64,000 nucleotides of DNA from Methanomassiliicoccales archaeon LGM-DZ1 (GCA_030168595.1 CP115556.1:1-64000), one strand, 5' to 3'. Positions 43,666 through 52,898 are shown, counted from the first letter of the stretch. Made by a program: numbers and translations. Notes: a model not told the origin generated them from the letters alone.

Positions 43666-44445
43666 ATGCCGACCTACATCATCACCGATCTGAAGATCGA
43701 GGACATCTGCGAGTAGTCATGCAGGATGGAGCATAAGCCTTTCAAGGAGTTTTACCGCATCGGGCCGCTTGTGTTCATGCATCGTTCCTTCACCAAAGAA
43801 GACCTGTTGTCAAGATCCTACGACAGGGTCGATTTCGGCGCGGACCCTGAGGGGCTCAACTTCTACCAGTGCGGCATCGTGACCACGATAGAAGGCAGGC
43901 TCCGCAGCGATTTCCTCACATGTATGTACGACAGCCCTTTCCTGGTCCCGTTCGTCTGCTGGTATCTCCGTCACGGAAGCTTCATCGCCGTCCATCAATA
44001 CGAGACGGGCTGGCATCCCCATTTCCATCCGGTCATCAGGACTGCCGTCTCCCCCGCCGGGACGAAGGAGATCTCGTACTGGTCCCTGGACATGGACGGC
44101 ATCTTCATGTTCCGCTCCCAGGGAGGCACCTACGAACCGATGGCGCATCTGTTCGACGAGCTGCGCAGCGACCGCCCCGAGTACATCGAAGGGCATGTCT
44201 GGATGTTCCCGAGGGAGAAGACCGATGTGAAGGGCCTCATAGGGAGGATCGGGCCTGTGGACGATCCGATACTGATAGAGAGCATCCCTCCTTCGGATGA
44301 TAGTCTGAACCGGCGCGTGCGGCATCCCGATAACATAGATGACCTCGGCGAAGTGGTGAAATACAGGCTGGCATTCTCGGACAGGCTGCCGGACGGAGAT
44401 AGGTTCGGCCATATACTGCCGTTCCTGAGCGTCTGGCTGAGATGA
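43666..44445 (+). CDS. Unrecognised paralogous family, member 3, with in-frame amber codon
   Basis: 260 codons counting an in-frame TAG at codon 17 (43714-43716). The 5' part reads MPTYIITDLKIEDICE, then TAG, SCRMEHKPFKEFYR, and lines up with member 1 (MSTFIITDRKMESLCE, SSYM), so the amber sits at a Ser position. The remainder keeps FGADPEGLNFYQCG, HQYETGWHPHFHP and MDGIFMFRSQGGTYEPMAHLFDEL. If TAG is read as pyrrolysine the protein is full length. Otherwise translation would begin at 43726 and lose the conserved N-terminus. A sequencing error or recent mutation is also possible. Confidence 0.65.
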
Positions 44446-44537
44446 TGCGGTGCCGATCGGCCGGCACAAAAGCTCATGTCCTCCGCCGAACCGGAGATGG
44501 CCTGAAAACGGACGGGCCCTACGGGAGACGTTATGCA

Positions 44538-45074
44538 TCAGTTGTTGCCGCCGTATACCGATGCGATCATCCTGATCCCTGTGCCGCCGTCATCATAGAA
44601 ATGTTCCATGCGCTCAATCGGCATGAACCCGCGGCGGCTGTAGAAGCGGATGGCGGCGGGATTCGTCTCGCGGACGTCCAGCTGGATGGAGGTCGCCCCG
44701 TCCATCCTCGCCTCGGTCCTGAATCTTTCAAGGAGTTCGGAGCCTATCCCTCTGCCGCGGCAGGAAGAATCGACGCAGAACAGGGCGATGTTCGCTCTCC
44801 CCTCCCCGAGACGGGCTCCTGCCAGATATCCGACGATCCTTCCGAGCGGGTCGACGGCGACCAACTGGCCGAACGGCCATTGGAGCATGAAGTAATCCAC
44901 GACCGAAGGCAGGAAGTACTGGTCGAGGGAGGAGTTCACCAGCGCGTATATGCGTTCAGATTCCCCGGGCCTTGCCCTCCGTATCTCCGTCCCCTGTTCC
45001 CCCTGCGGCCGTGCAGGAATGCAGCGGCCGTTCCGACGAGGATGACTGATGCCGCGGTTAAATAGATGATGCAC
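44538..45074 (-). CDS. GNAT family N-acetyltransferase
   Basis: 178 residues. The acetyl-CoA loop SCRGRGIGSELLERF and the following SIQLDVRETNPAAIRFYSRRGF match RimI-like acetyltransferases. The conserved domain begins at EIRRARPGESERI, so about 30 N-terminal residues are extra and overlap the upstream PLD gene by 139 nt in another frame. No ATG, GTG or TTG closer to the domain is evident, so the start is uncertain. Substrate unknown. Confidence 0.8.
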   Translation of the reverse strand: MHHLFNRGISHPRRNGRCIPARPQGEQGTEIRRARPGESERIYALVNSSLDQYFLPSVVDYFMLQWPFGQLVAVDPLGRIVGYLAGARLGEGRANIALFCVDSSCRGRGIGSELLERFRTEARMDGATSIQLDVRETNPAAIRFYSRRGFMPIERMEHFYDDGGTGIRMIASVYGGNN

Positions 45075-46948
45075 CCGGACAGGCCGTCCTCTGACGGGAC
45101 GTCGAATTCCGCCGTCTGGGATACCTCCGTCCCTTCCAGCGTCACCGAGGCGGTGTGATGCCCCGGGGAGACGCTGAACATCGCGGACGGATGCTCAGAC
45201 CTCCTGATGTCGCCGTCGATGTTCCAGATGTAAGAGGAGCCCTCGGGGCCTGACGTCCGCAGGACCACGGAGCGCCTGCCTCCGCCTGTGTCCACGACAT
45301 CCGCCGTCAGTTCCAGGCCGTTCTCCTCCAGGTCCTCGGAATCCATGCCGTAGTCGGACATGAACAGGCCGGCGAAGAAGTCGGACACGCTTTCCGAGAC
45401 GATGAAGGCGGCCGTTTCGCGGTTCCTCAGGAACGAGTTCTCGGTCCAGTTCACAGACCCCACCCAAACCCCTCCGTCGATGACGACGCCCTTGTTGTGG
45501 ATCAGGGAGAACCCCTGCCCGCCGTCGACCGCCTTCGCGCGGACCTTCGTCGTCTGGTTCATCAGGTTGGCGAAGGTCTCCGCATCTCCGGAGGAGGTTG
45601 ATGCGTCGAGTATGAGCCTAGTCTCGACCCCTCTGACGGCGGCCGCCGCCATCCAGGACACGGGGGAATCCCCCGATACGGTCCTCAGGGAGCTTCCGAG
45701 GTCCATCTCCTCCGCGTAGATCCTCTCCTCGGCGGATCCCATCAGTTCCTTCATAGCGGAGAACGAATCGTCCGGGGAGAATATCGGGTAGACGAGGGAC
45801 CTGAAGCTCTCCCTTTGTACATCATCGGGAGGCTCGTACGAGAGGTCTCCGCGGTAAGGCTTCGCATCCGGATACGCAGATGCCAGGGTGACGGTGTCTC
45901 CGAATCCGGCGGAGAAATCGTTCTCGAAGACCTCCTCCATGCACGAAGCGTACTCCGCGCTGTCGATCACCGCTCCCCAGCCCCTGTTGCCGTTCCCGAA
46001 CCCCATGTTGCCGGAGGTCCAGTTCTCCGACGTTATGACCGTCCTCTCGCCGTCGATCACGGCGTATTTGCTGTGGACGTACATGTAGCGCTGGGCGGCG
46101 TCGCCGTGGTTTATCAGCCGGACATCGGCTCCTGTCCGGCGCAGGGACTCCAGGAGGGAGATCTCGGTGCTGATGTCGGTCCCTAACGGTTCGGCCTCCG
46201 CGAGGACGCGGACGCTCACCCCCCTGCTCTGAAGCTGTACCAGCAGCGCGACCGTGTTGGGGCAGGATATAAGGTAGATGCAGATGTCCGCGGTGCGCGA
46301 GGCGGATTCCAGCAGACGGTAGACGGGCTCTCCGCCGCTCTCAGGGAAGGAGAACGGGGTCACGTCGGCCTCGTACGGGCCGTCCCCCGGGAACGTGAAC
46401 TCGGTCCATCCCGGCTTCGCAGATTTCCAATCCGATGATGTGCCAGTATCTTCTCCGGGGATGCGTTTCAGATAATGCCCGGAAGGGCACGTCGCCGGAG
46501 TCCCAGACCATCCGGACGCCCCTTTGGAGGAGCCCCAGCAGACGCTGTCTGCGACGGCATCTCCATGCATGAGGATGAGCTCGTCGCCGCCGTCCGCCAG
46601 GACGAGGGACCCCTTCCTGGTGCCTGCTTCTGAATATGAGATGCAGTTGTCCCCGGACCCCAGCCTGCAGCCGTCTGGGTCCTTGCAGAATACCGCCGAT
46701 GAACCGGGAGCGACCTTTATGCCGGAGAACGAGAGCGTGCCCTCGCCGTCCGTGATGCTCCAGCCGGACAGCGATGCTTCGGAGCCGCCGATGTTGGCAA
46801 TCGCGAACCCCTCTCCGGAAGGATCAGCCGCCTCGATACGGAACGTCTCCCCTCCTGCGCCCGATGAGCCATCGGCGGACAGCGCCGAAGGGAACAGCAG
46901 CAGCGCTGCCAGGAACGCAGTTAGCACGACGGATCTCCGCATGTGCAT
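44936..46948 (-). CDS. Secreted lamin-tail/phospholipase D-like protein
   Basis: 670 residues. A signal peptide (RRSVVLTAFLAALLLFPSAL) leads. A lamin-tail-like domain (about 35-140: FAIANIGGSEASLSGWSITD, then SSAVFCKD) precedes two PLD domains with HSKYAVIDGERTVITSENW and HNKGVVIDGGVWVGSVNW. Then comes an Ig-like/PKD-type segment (GHHTASVTLEGTEV) and a C-terminal membrane helix (about 632-652) followed by a basic tail. The layout is an exported, membrane-anchored nuclease or phospholipase. Lamin-tail plus PLD is known in secreted bacterial nucleases; extracellular DNA as substrate is inference. Confidence 0.85.
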   Translation of the reverse strand: MHMRRSVVLTAFLAALLLFPSALSADGSSGAGGETFRIEAADPSGEGFAIANIGGSEASLSGWSITDGEGTLSFSGIKVAPGSSAVFCKDPDGCRLGSGDNCISYSEAGTRKGSLVLADGGDELILMHGDAVADSVCWGSSKGASGWSGTPATCPSGHYLKRIPGEDTGTSSDWKSAKPGWTEFTFPGDGPYEADVTPFSFPESGGEPVYRLLESASRTADICIYLISCPNTVALLVQLQSRGVSVRVLAEAEPLGTDISTEISLLESLRRTGADVRLINHGDAAQRYMYVHSKYAVIDGERTVITSENWTSGNMGFGNGNRGWGAVIDSAEYASCMEEVFENDFSAGFGDTVTLASAYPDAKPYRGDLSYEPPDDVQRESFRSLVYPIFSPDDSFSAMKELMGSAEERIYAEEMDLGSSLRTVSGDSPVSWMAAAAVRGVETRLILDASTSSGDAETFANLMNQTTKVRAKAVDGGQGFSLIHNKGVVIDGGVWVGSVNWTENSFLRNRETAAFIVSESVSDFFAGLFMSDYGMDSEDLEENGLELTADVVDTGGGRRSVVLRTSGPEGSSYIWNIDGDIRRSEHPSAMFSVSPGHHTASVTLEGTEVSQTAEFDVPSEDGLSGCIIYLTAASVILVGTAAAFLHGRRGNRGRRYGGQGPGNLNAYTRW

Positions 46949-47053
46949 ACGGAGGATATCAGGAACTTAATGGGAGCATGCGGCAGTCAGCGGTGCACCG
47001 CGGACGCATCAATCGAAGAGAAAAGAAAGCCGCGGCATTGCCGCGGAGAGGTT

Positions 47054-47731
47054 TCAGAGGCCCGACGCGAGGTCGGAGAGGGCGGCATGCCAATCGGCCG
47101 CTTTGACGACGCCGCTGGCGATGAGGACGCCGTCGGCGCCCAGCTCGATCGCTTTCGAGACATCCTTTCCGTTCTTGACGCCGGCCCCGCAGAGGACGCG
47201 CACCCCGCGTCCTGCGTCAGCGACGGCCTCGACGGTGCCGGAGACTATCGCCGGGTCCGCCGTGGTGACGCTGATGTCCCCGCCGATGAGCTCGGGCGGC
47301 TCGACAGCGACGTAGTCGGGGGAGAGGGCGGCCATGGCGGCCGCTTCCCTGACGTCGGCGGCGCATACACAGGTCATGAGGCCTGCCTGCTTGGCCGCGG
47401 AGACGATCCTCCCGGCGGCGTCCGCCGGCACCCTGTGCTCCGAATGGTTGATCAGGGTCCCGGCCGCTCCGGCCGCCTTCACCATGGGGGCGGTGACCCA
47501 ACCGGTCGCCGACCCGGGTGCGCGGTCGTCGAGGCTCTGGGAGAACACGGGTATGTCCACCGAGCGGGCCACGGCCTGCAGAGAGACCATCGGAGGGCAG
47601 ACGGCGATGAGGGCGCCGGTCTCCTCGGAGACCTGCTGGCACATCTGCGCCAGCCGGACAGCGCCCTCCCCGTCGACCTGCGGGTAGGCCTTGAAGTTGA
47701 CTGCTATGACGTGCTTGCCCGTCTCAGTCAA
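47054..47731 (-). CDS. tpiA: Triosephosphate isomerase
   Basis: 225 residues, the shorter archaeal form. Interconverts glyceraldehyde-3-phosphate and DHAP. Catalytic landmarks are NFKAY (Asn, Lys), INHSEHR (His) and VEPPELIG (Glu), with the phosphate loop CGAGVKNGKDV. The start is a TTG at 47731 that overlaps the fbp stop (TTGA), so it is coupled to fbp, the next step in gluconeogenesis. The sequence near 47713-47731 offers no closer ATG. Confidence 0.93.
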   Translation of the reverse strand: MTETGKHVIAVNFKAYPQVDGEGAVRLAQMCQQVSEETGALIAVCPPMVSLQAVARSVDIPVFSQSLDDRAPGSATGWVTAPMVKAAGAAGTLINHSEHRVPADAAGRIVSAAKQAGLMTCVCAADVREAAAMAALSPDYVAVEPPELIGGDISVTTADPAIVSGTVEAVADAGRGVRVLCGAGVKNGKDVSKAIELGADGVLIASGVVKAADWHAALSDLASGL

Positions 47732-48863
47732 GAGGCTCGAACCTCTTCTTGAGGTCCTCGAGGACCTGGGGCCTGGAGGTGTACTCCATCTCCTCGGCTC
47801 CGAGGATCGAGGGCTGGAAGGGTCCCTGGCTCCTGATGAGCTTGCAGGCGCGCATGGCGTCGGCTCTGACGGTGTCCCAGGTGGAGTTGCCGAAGAAGTC
47901 GACGGGCTTGTGCTCGCCGCCCTTGGCTCCCTCGGGCTCGAGGCCCTGGAGGTGGCCGTTGTTCAGCTGGAACCCGAGAGCGCAGATTCTCGGAGGCCCG
48001 TCGAAGTAGACGGGGTTGCTCTCCTCGGGAGAGCAGGGGTAGAACGCACCGATGTGCGATCCCCTCATCCATCCGGCGACCAGCCAGGTGTTGTTGAAGA
48101 CCTGGGTGTACTCACCGACGGAGGGGAACCCGCTCTGGCACCTGCAGATGCAGACGGGGTCGTCCTTGCCGACGTACCTGCCGGCGGTCATGTTGAGCTT
48201 GTCGGTGGAGACGACGCAGGCGGGGCCGAGGCCGGCCCTGCTGCAGATCCTCTTGATGGCGTACCTGGAGGTGTCGCCCAGGAGGCTCAGGATGCTGAGG
48301 GTCTCCTCGGGGGAGGACATGACGACCTTCTTGTGGTCCATGACGTCCTGGATTTCCACATCGAATCCCATCTTGGCCCTCTTGTCGATGACGAGGCCGG
48401 TGGTGGTGAAAGGGTCGAGGAAGATCCTCGAGAGTATGGGAGAATAGGCGGAGGGCTCGGTCTTGTCCGCCATGAAGAACAGGAGGGGCTCGGAGGGCCT
48501 CTCCTCGAAGGTCATCTCGGCGGATCCGGGTCCGGCGCCCTTGACATTGCCGGAGAAAGCATCGGTGAGGATATCCTGACCGGCGGCGTAGAGGTGCATG
48601 CGCTTGGAGATCTTGGTCGCTTCCTGGAAGCACTCCCAGGCCGCGGTGTGGACCTCTTTGTTGCCCTCGCCCTTATAGTGGGTCATGTAGAGGTTGATGT
48701 CGTCGCCGACGCGGGTGACGTAGAAGTCCTCGATGATGCCCTGCTTCTGTTTGTCTGTCAGGATGTCTTTGGCGGCCTGCTACATCGCCGGGTGCGGGGC
48801 CATGTGGCCGCAGACGGATCCGATGTCGGCTTTGATAATGGATACAGTGACTTTGTCAGTCAT
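47724..48863 (-). CDS. fbp: Fructose-1,6-bisphosphate aldolase/phosphatase with in-frame amber codon
   Basis: 380 codons, including an in-frame TAG at codon 28 (48780-48782). This bifunctional archaeal enzyme condenses triose phosphates and removes phosphate in gluconeogenesis. Before the amber: VSIIKADIGSVCGH and PHPAM. After it: QAAKDIL, YVTRVGDDINLYMTH, AAGQDILTDAFSGNVKGAGP, ERPSEPLLFFMADKTEP, KYVGKDDPV, WMRGSHIG and FDGPPRICALGFQ. Known homologs align without a gap; the amber falls where they have a residue after HPDT (Met in Sulfolobus). An internal start at the later Met would lose the metal-binding Asp13, His20 and Asp54/55. GGTGA lies 5 nt before ATG 48863, with a TATA-like CTATTTAATG further up. 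Pyrrolysine insertion is inferred; mutation or sequencing error cannot be excluded. Confidence 0.88.
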
Positions 48864-48949
48864 GGATTCACCGATTGGTTCGGTGTTAGGGGCACGACAT
48901 TAAATAGATTTGCGGTTCGTCCTTATTTAAGTTAAAGAAGAGAAGAACC

Positions 48950-49618
48950 TCAGAGTAGCCTGCGGTCGGTATCGGGCCCGCTGCCCAGCAGGGTCGTCCT
49001 CCTGGGGCTGAGGCTCTGGAGGATCACTTTCCCGGGCCCCTTGAAATCGACGAGGGTCACTCCCTCCCAGCCGTCCGCATCGTAGACCTTGGCCCTGACC
49101 GAAGCCTGCCATCCAGCCGTGTGCGCCACGGACGCGGTGTAATGCTGCTCGGGGCGGAGCTCGAGGGAGAAGGCGTTGCCGACGGTGCTGATGAAGGCGG
49201 TCCCCGTGCCCGAGAGCTCGGCCAGGACCAGGCCGTCCGTCCCGAGGCGGGGGTCGTCGACGTGCTCCTCCGAGTGCTTGGTGATCTCCACCCCGTCCCC
49301 GGCGCCGAGGACCGAGTCCTTCTGGACGATCCATTTGGATTCCCCTATGTCTAGGTCGCAGACCTCTCCCGGGAAAGCGGGGCCGACGGTCACGGTGCAG
49401 GGGTCTCCCTCGGTGGAATAGACCACCATGGGGATGAACGAGTCCGAGATGAGCCGCCTCAGGCCGGAGAGCCTGCCGGTCTCCGGGACCGCGCGGGTGT
49501 TCCCGGACATGTATATCAGTCGGGGCGCAGGAGATCTGAATGTCTCGTCCCTGCTGAGCATGACGCTCAGCATCCCGCTCAGCATGCCGGTCCCGGTGAA
49601 CTTCATGTCCGACGCCAT
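48950..49618 (-). CDS. AIM24/TIGR00266 family protein
   Basis: 222 residues with the beta-rich AIM24 pattern: FIPMVVYSTEGDPCTVTVGP, GEVCDLDIGESKWIVQKDSVLG, GTGTAFISTVGNAFSLEL and ILQSLSPRR. The family is widespread in bacteria and archaea without a defined biochemical role. The N-terminus (GMLSGMLSVMLSRDETF) is unusually hydrophobic. It is followed by fbp on the same strand, though fbp has its own promoter signals in the gap. Confidence 0.8.
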   Translation of the reverse strand: MASDMKFTGTGMLSGMLSVMLSRDETFRSPAPRLIYMSGNTRAVPETGRLSGLRRLISDSFIPMVVYSTEGDPCTVTVGPAFPGEVCDLDIGESKWIVQKDSVLGAGDGVEITKHSEEHVDDPRLGTDGLVLAELSGTGTAFISTVGNAFSLELRPEQHYTASVAHTAGWQASVRAKVYDADGWEGVTLVDFKGPGKVILQSLSPRRTTLLGSGPDTDRRLL

Positions 49619-49806
49619 CCGCTCCGCCGTTATAAGGTTAATGCCGTATGCACGGATGTCATATGTGCCAGATGCGTGGATGCGTGCACGGGGCCCGTCC
49701 GAACGTTCCGTTCTGCGCGTCCTGTTCCCCGCATAAATCCCGTCCTGCCGCGCCGCGCCCTGCTGAAGCGGTTTTATAACTGTGCGCGATAGCGGGATAT
49801 GTTAAC

Positions 49807-51111
49807 ATGGCAGAAGTCAGGAATTCCTCAAGCATAGCCGGAACCGAGGGCCAGGCCACCGTGAACGGCTGGATCCAGGACACCAGGAACATGGGCGGTA
49901 TCTCGTTCATCATCCTCAGGGACCGCTACGGGACCCTGCAGATCACCCTTCCCAAGAAGAAGATCGAGCCTGGGCTTTTCGATCTCATGACCAAGCTCCC
50001 CAGGGAGTCCGTGGTCTCGGTCACCGGAGAGGTCAAGCCCAGCAAGCAGACCGCCCTCGGCGTGGAGCTCATCCCGTCGGAGTGCATCGTGCACAGCAGG
50101 GCGGCCGCCCCGCTCCCCCTGGGAGTCGTGGACAAGGTCAACGTCGAAATGGATACCCGCCTGAACAGCAGGTTCATGGACCTCAGGAAGCCCGAGGTCA
50201 GGGCGGTCTTCGAGATCAGGTCCGTCCTCACCGCGGCAGTCCGCGAGGCGATGGAGTCGAGGGCGTTCCTCAACGTCGTCACCCCCAAGATCGCGGCCGC
50301 GGGGGCCGAGGGCGGCGCGACCCTGTTCAAGGTCGACTACTTCGGGAGGCCCGCCTTCCTGGCACAGAGCCCCCAGCTGTACAAGCAGATGCTCATGTCC
50401 ACCGGGATGGACCGCATCTACGAGATCGGCCCCGCGTTCAGGGCGGAGGAGTCCAACACCACCAGGCACGTCACCGAGTTCACATCATTCGACGCGGAAT
50501 ACTGCTGGATAAAGAACGAGGAGGAGGTCATGAGCCTCATCTCCGAGATCGTCAGCAGCGTCCTGGCCGCCGTCAGGGACAGGTGCGCCCCGCAGCTGGC
50601 GCTCCTCGGGAAGGAGATCAAAGTGCAGCAGGCGCCGTTCCCCATCCTCACCTATTCCGAGTGCCTCAAGATGGTCCAGGACGCCGGCCTCCCCCTGAAG
50701 GACGGGGACGACCTCGGGACCGAGGGCGAGAAGATCGTCGGCGAGAAGATGGCGGAGAAGGGCATCGACCTGTACTTCATCGCCGAGTACCCGGAGGAGG
50801 CCAAGCCGTTCTACATCATGGAGAAGGACGGGACCCCCTACTCCTACTCCTTCGATCTCGATTACAAGGGCCAGGAGATCGTCTCCGGAGGGCAGAGGGA
50901 GCACAGGTACGATGTGCTCGTCGCCAGGATGAAGAAGAAGGGCCTGAACCCCGACGACTTCGTGGACTACCTAGCGGCCTTCAAGTACGGCATGCCTCCC
51001 CACGGCGGATGGGGAATGGGGATCGACAGGCTCGTCGAGAAGATGCTCGACCTCCCCAACGTCCGCGAGGCCATCCTGTTCCCGAGGGACCTGAGCAGGC
51101 TCACCCCGTGA
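49807..51111 (+). CDS. aspS: Aspartyl-tRNA synthetase (archaeal type)
   Basis: 434 residues. The N-terminal OB-fold (VNGWIQDTRNMGGISFIILR) binds the anticodon. Class II motif 2 is GPAFRAEESNTTRHVTEF and motif 3 is HGGWGMGIDRLVEKML. The length fits the archaeal AspRS, which is often non-discriminating and also charges tRNA-Asn. TTTTATAAC about 30 nt upstream is a likely TATA box. The overlapping minus-strand frames are shadows. Confidence 0.97.
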   Translation: MAEVRNSSSIAGTEGQATVNGWIQDTRNMGGISFIILRDRYGTLQITLPKKKIEPGLFDLMTKLPRESVVSVTGEVKPSKQTALGVELIPSECIVHSRAAAPLPLGVVDKVNVEMDTRLNSRFMDLRKPEVRAVFEIRSVLTAAVREAMESRAFLNVVTPKIAAAGAEGGATLFKVDYFGRPAFLAQSPQLYKQMLMSTGMDRIYEIGPAFRAEESNTTRHVTEFTSFDAEYCWIKNEEEVMSLISEIVSSVLAAVRDRCAPQLALLGKEIKVQQAPFPILTYSECLKMVQDAGLPLKDGDDLGTEGEKIVGEKMAEKGIDLYFIAEYPEEAKPFYIMEKDGTPYSYSFDLDYKGQEIVSGGQREHRYDVLVARMKKKGLNPDDFVDYLAAFKYGMPPHGGWGMGIDRLVEKMLDLPNVREAILFPRDLSRLTP

Positions 51112-51200
51112 TGCCCGCGGCGGCAGGGGCCAGATTCGGTCAGAATCGGCCACCCCTGCCGCTTCTGTTTTAATATCCGTAAAACTCTGGCACATTTATC

Positions 51201-51773
51201 ATGGCAGCACCGGGCGATGTTTACGAGCGCGAACTGAAGTACCTCCTCACGGGGGACCCCGGTACGGTGACCAAGATGGTCAAGACCTGCGACGATGAGG
51301 AGACATCGGCGTACTGCTCCACCATGGACCATCCTTTCATGGTCATACGCGCGGCCGGCTCCCTCGGGGTGGACCTCGTCGCGCTCCGCTGGGACTTCTC
51401 TTTCCCGGTGGAGGTCAAGAGCTCGGAGAACGACATCCTGTACCTGAGCAAGAGCGAGCGCCTCCGCGACCAGGCCGTCCGCATGCTCGATGAGTGCGAC
51501 AGGTGCCATGTCATCCCGATCTACGCCTACCGCCTCAAAGGCGTACGCGGGGACCCGTGGAGGATCTTCACGCTGCCGTCCGAGTCCAAGCTCATCGGCA
51601 GGATACAGATGCTCAGGGACCGCATCCCGAAGGTGGAGATCACCAAAGGTGGGAACTTCGTCCTGCGCTGGTCGGACGGCATGAAGCTGTCCGACCTCCT
51701 CGCATTCGTGGGGCAGGCATCGGACCCCGGCGAGGGGACCATCGCGGACACCGCCGCGTACGAAGAGGACTGA
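51201..51773 (+). CDS. hjc: Hjc-like Holliday junction resolvase
   Basis: 190 residues. The nuclease core has E9/E11 in YERELKYLL, AAGSLGVDLVAL (Asp58) and FPVEVKSS (Glu71, Lys73), the pattern of archaeal Hjc, which cuts four-way DNA junctions in recombination. The usual family length is about 130-150, so this one carries a C-terminal extension. TTTAATATCC upstream is a possible TATA box. Assignment rests on motif order rather than full alignment. Confidence 0.75.
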   Translation: MAAPGDVYERELKYLLTGDPGTVTKMVKTCDDEETSAYCSTMDHPFMVIRAAGSLGVDLVALRWDFSFPVEVKSSENDILYLSKSERLRDQAVRMLDECDRCHVIPIYAYRLKGVRGDPWRIFTLPSESKLIGRIQMLRDRIPKVEITKGGNFVLRWSDGMKLSDLLAFVGQASDPGEGTIADTAAYEED

Positions 51774-51889
51774 ACCCGCTGGGACGCCGTCGGCACTCAT
51801 AGGGCTCATCACGGATCAGCTCGGAATCTCTTCATCCGGCATCCCGCCCCTTGATAGCGGGGCGGGGTTAAAAGGAAGATGTCCGGACG

Positions 51890-52792
51890 TCAGCCGAGGA
51901 TATCGGTCATTCTCTTCACCGGGACGTACGCCTTTCTGGCAGCATCCTCGGACAGGACGACCTCGTTGCTCTCCTTCTCCAGGCACTCGAGCACGGATTC
52001 GGGGGAGATCATCTTCATCGTCATGCACAGCGACTGCTCGGTGAAGTAGAACTTCTTCCCGGGGCACGCTTTCTCGAGCCTGTGCCCCATGCCCATCTCG
52101 GTGAGGACGATGAACTCCTCCGCCTCCGAATCCCGGCAGTGGTTCAGGATCGCCTCCGTGGAACCGACGAACGACGCCATGTCGAGCACGTCCGGTCTGC
52201 ATTCGGGATGTGCCACGATCTCGGCCTTGGGATGCATCGCCTTCAAGGCCTCCACCTGCCGGCAGGTTATGCACTGGTGGACGGGGCAGAACCCGGACCA
52301 CAGGTGCACGGTCTTGGAGCAGTTCTTCTTCACATAGCGCCCCAGATTCGCATCGGGGACGAAGATGACCTCGTCCTCGGGCACGGCCTTCACCACGTTC
52401 AGGGCATTGGCCGAGGTGCAGCAGTAATCCGCCTCCGTCTTGGTGTCGGCGGAGGTGTTGACGTAGGCCACCACTGCGGCCTTGGGGAACATCTTCCTCG
52501 CCTGGCGGATCTGGTCCGCGGAGCACATGGCGGCCATGGCGCACTTGGCCTCGGGCTCGGGGAGGAGCACCTTCTTGCCGGGGCTGAGGATCTTGGCGGT
52601 CTCGCCCATGAAGGACACGCCGCAGAACACGATGATGCCGGCGTCCGTCTCCGCGGCCTTCTTCGAAAGGCCGAGGCTGTCGCCCACGAAGTCCGCGATG
52701 TCCTGCACCTCGGGCAGCGTGTAGTTATGGGCCAGAATGACCGCGTTCTTCTCTTTCTTCAGCTGCGCGATTCTCTCAGCTACGGTTTCCAT
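51890..52792 (-). CDS. nadA: Quinolinate synthase
   Basis: 300 residues. Makes quinolinate from iminoaspartate and DHAP in NAD synthesis, using a 4Fe-4S cluster. LAHNYTLPEVQDIADFVGDS is the family's opening signature. The three cluster cysteines lie in AAMCSADQIRQ, HLWSGFCPVHQC and TEQSLCMTMKMI. No nadB or nadC is adjacent. Length is normal for the archaeal form. It is convergent with the Hjc-like gene. Confidence 0.95.
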   Translation of the reverse strand: METVAERIAQLKKEKNAVILAHNYTLPEVQDIADFVGDSLGLSKKAAETDAGIIVFCGVSFMGETAKILSPGKKVLLPEPEAKCAMAAMCSADQIRQARKMFPKAAVVAYVNTSADTKTEADYCCTSANALNVVKAVPEDEVIFVPDANLGRYVKKNCSKTVHLWSGFCPVHQCITCRQVEALKAMHPKAEIVAHPECRPDVLDMASFVGSTEAILNHCRDSEAEEFIVLTEMGMGHRLEKACPGKKFYFTEQSLCMTMKMISPESVLECLEKESNEVVLSEDAARKAYVPVKRMTDILG

Positions 52793-52898
52793 CTGGGCAA
52801 CTCCACTGCAGGTCTACGTTAAAAGCTTCGCCCTCCCGCGCCCTCCTGCGGAACAGGGTCGCGAAAGATTAACAACGGTGCACGGTCTTCCGCATCCC

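Noticed and set aside
47724-48686. Treating the downstream frame as a short stand-alone protein or an amber-containing methylamine methyltransferase
   Set aside because: The sequence is clearly Fbp, and homology continues upstream through the TAG to ATG 48863.
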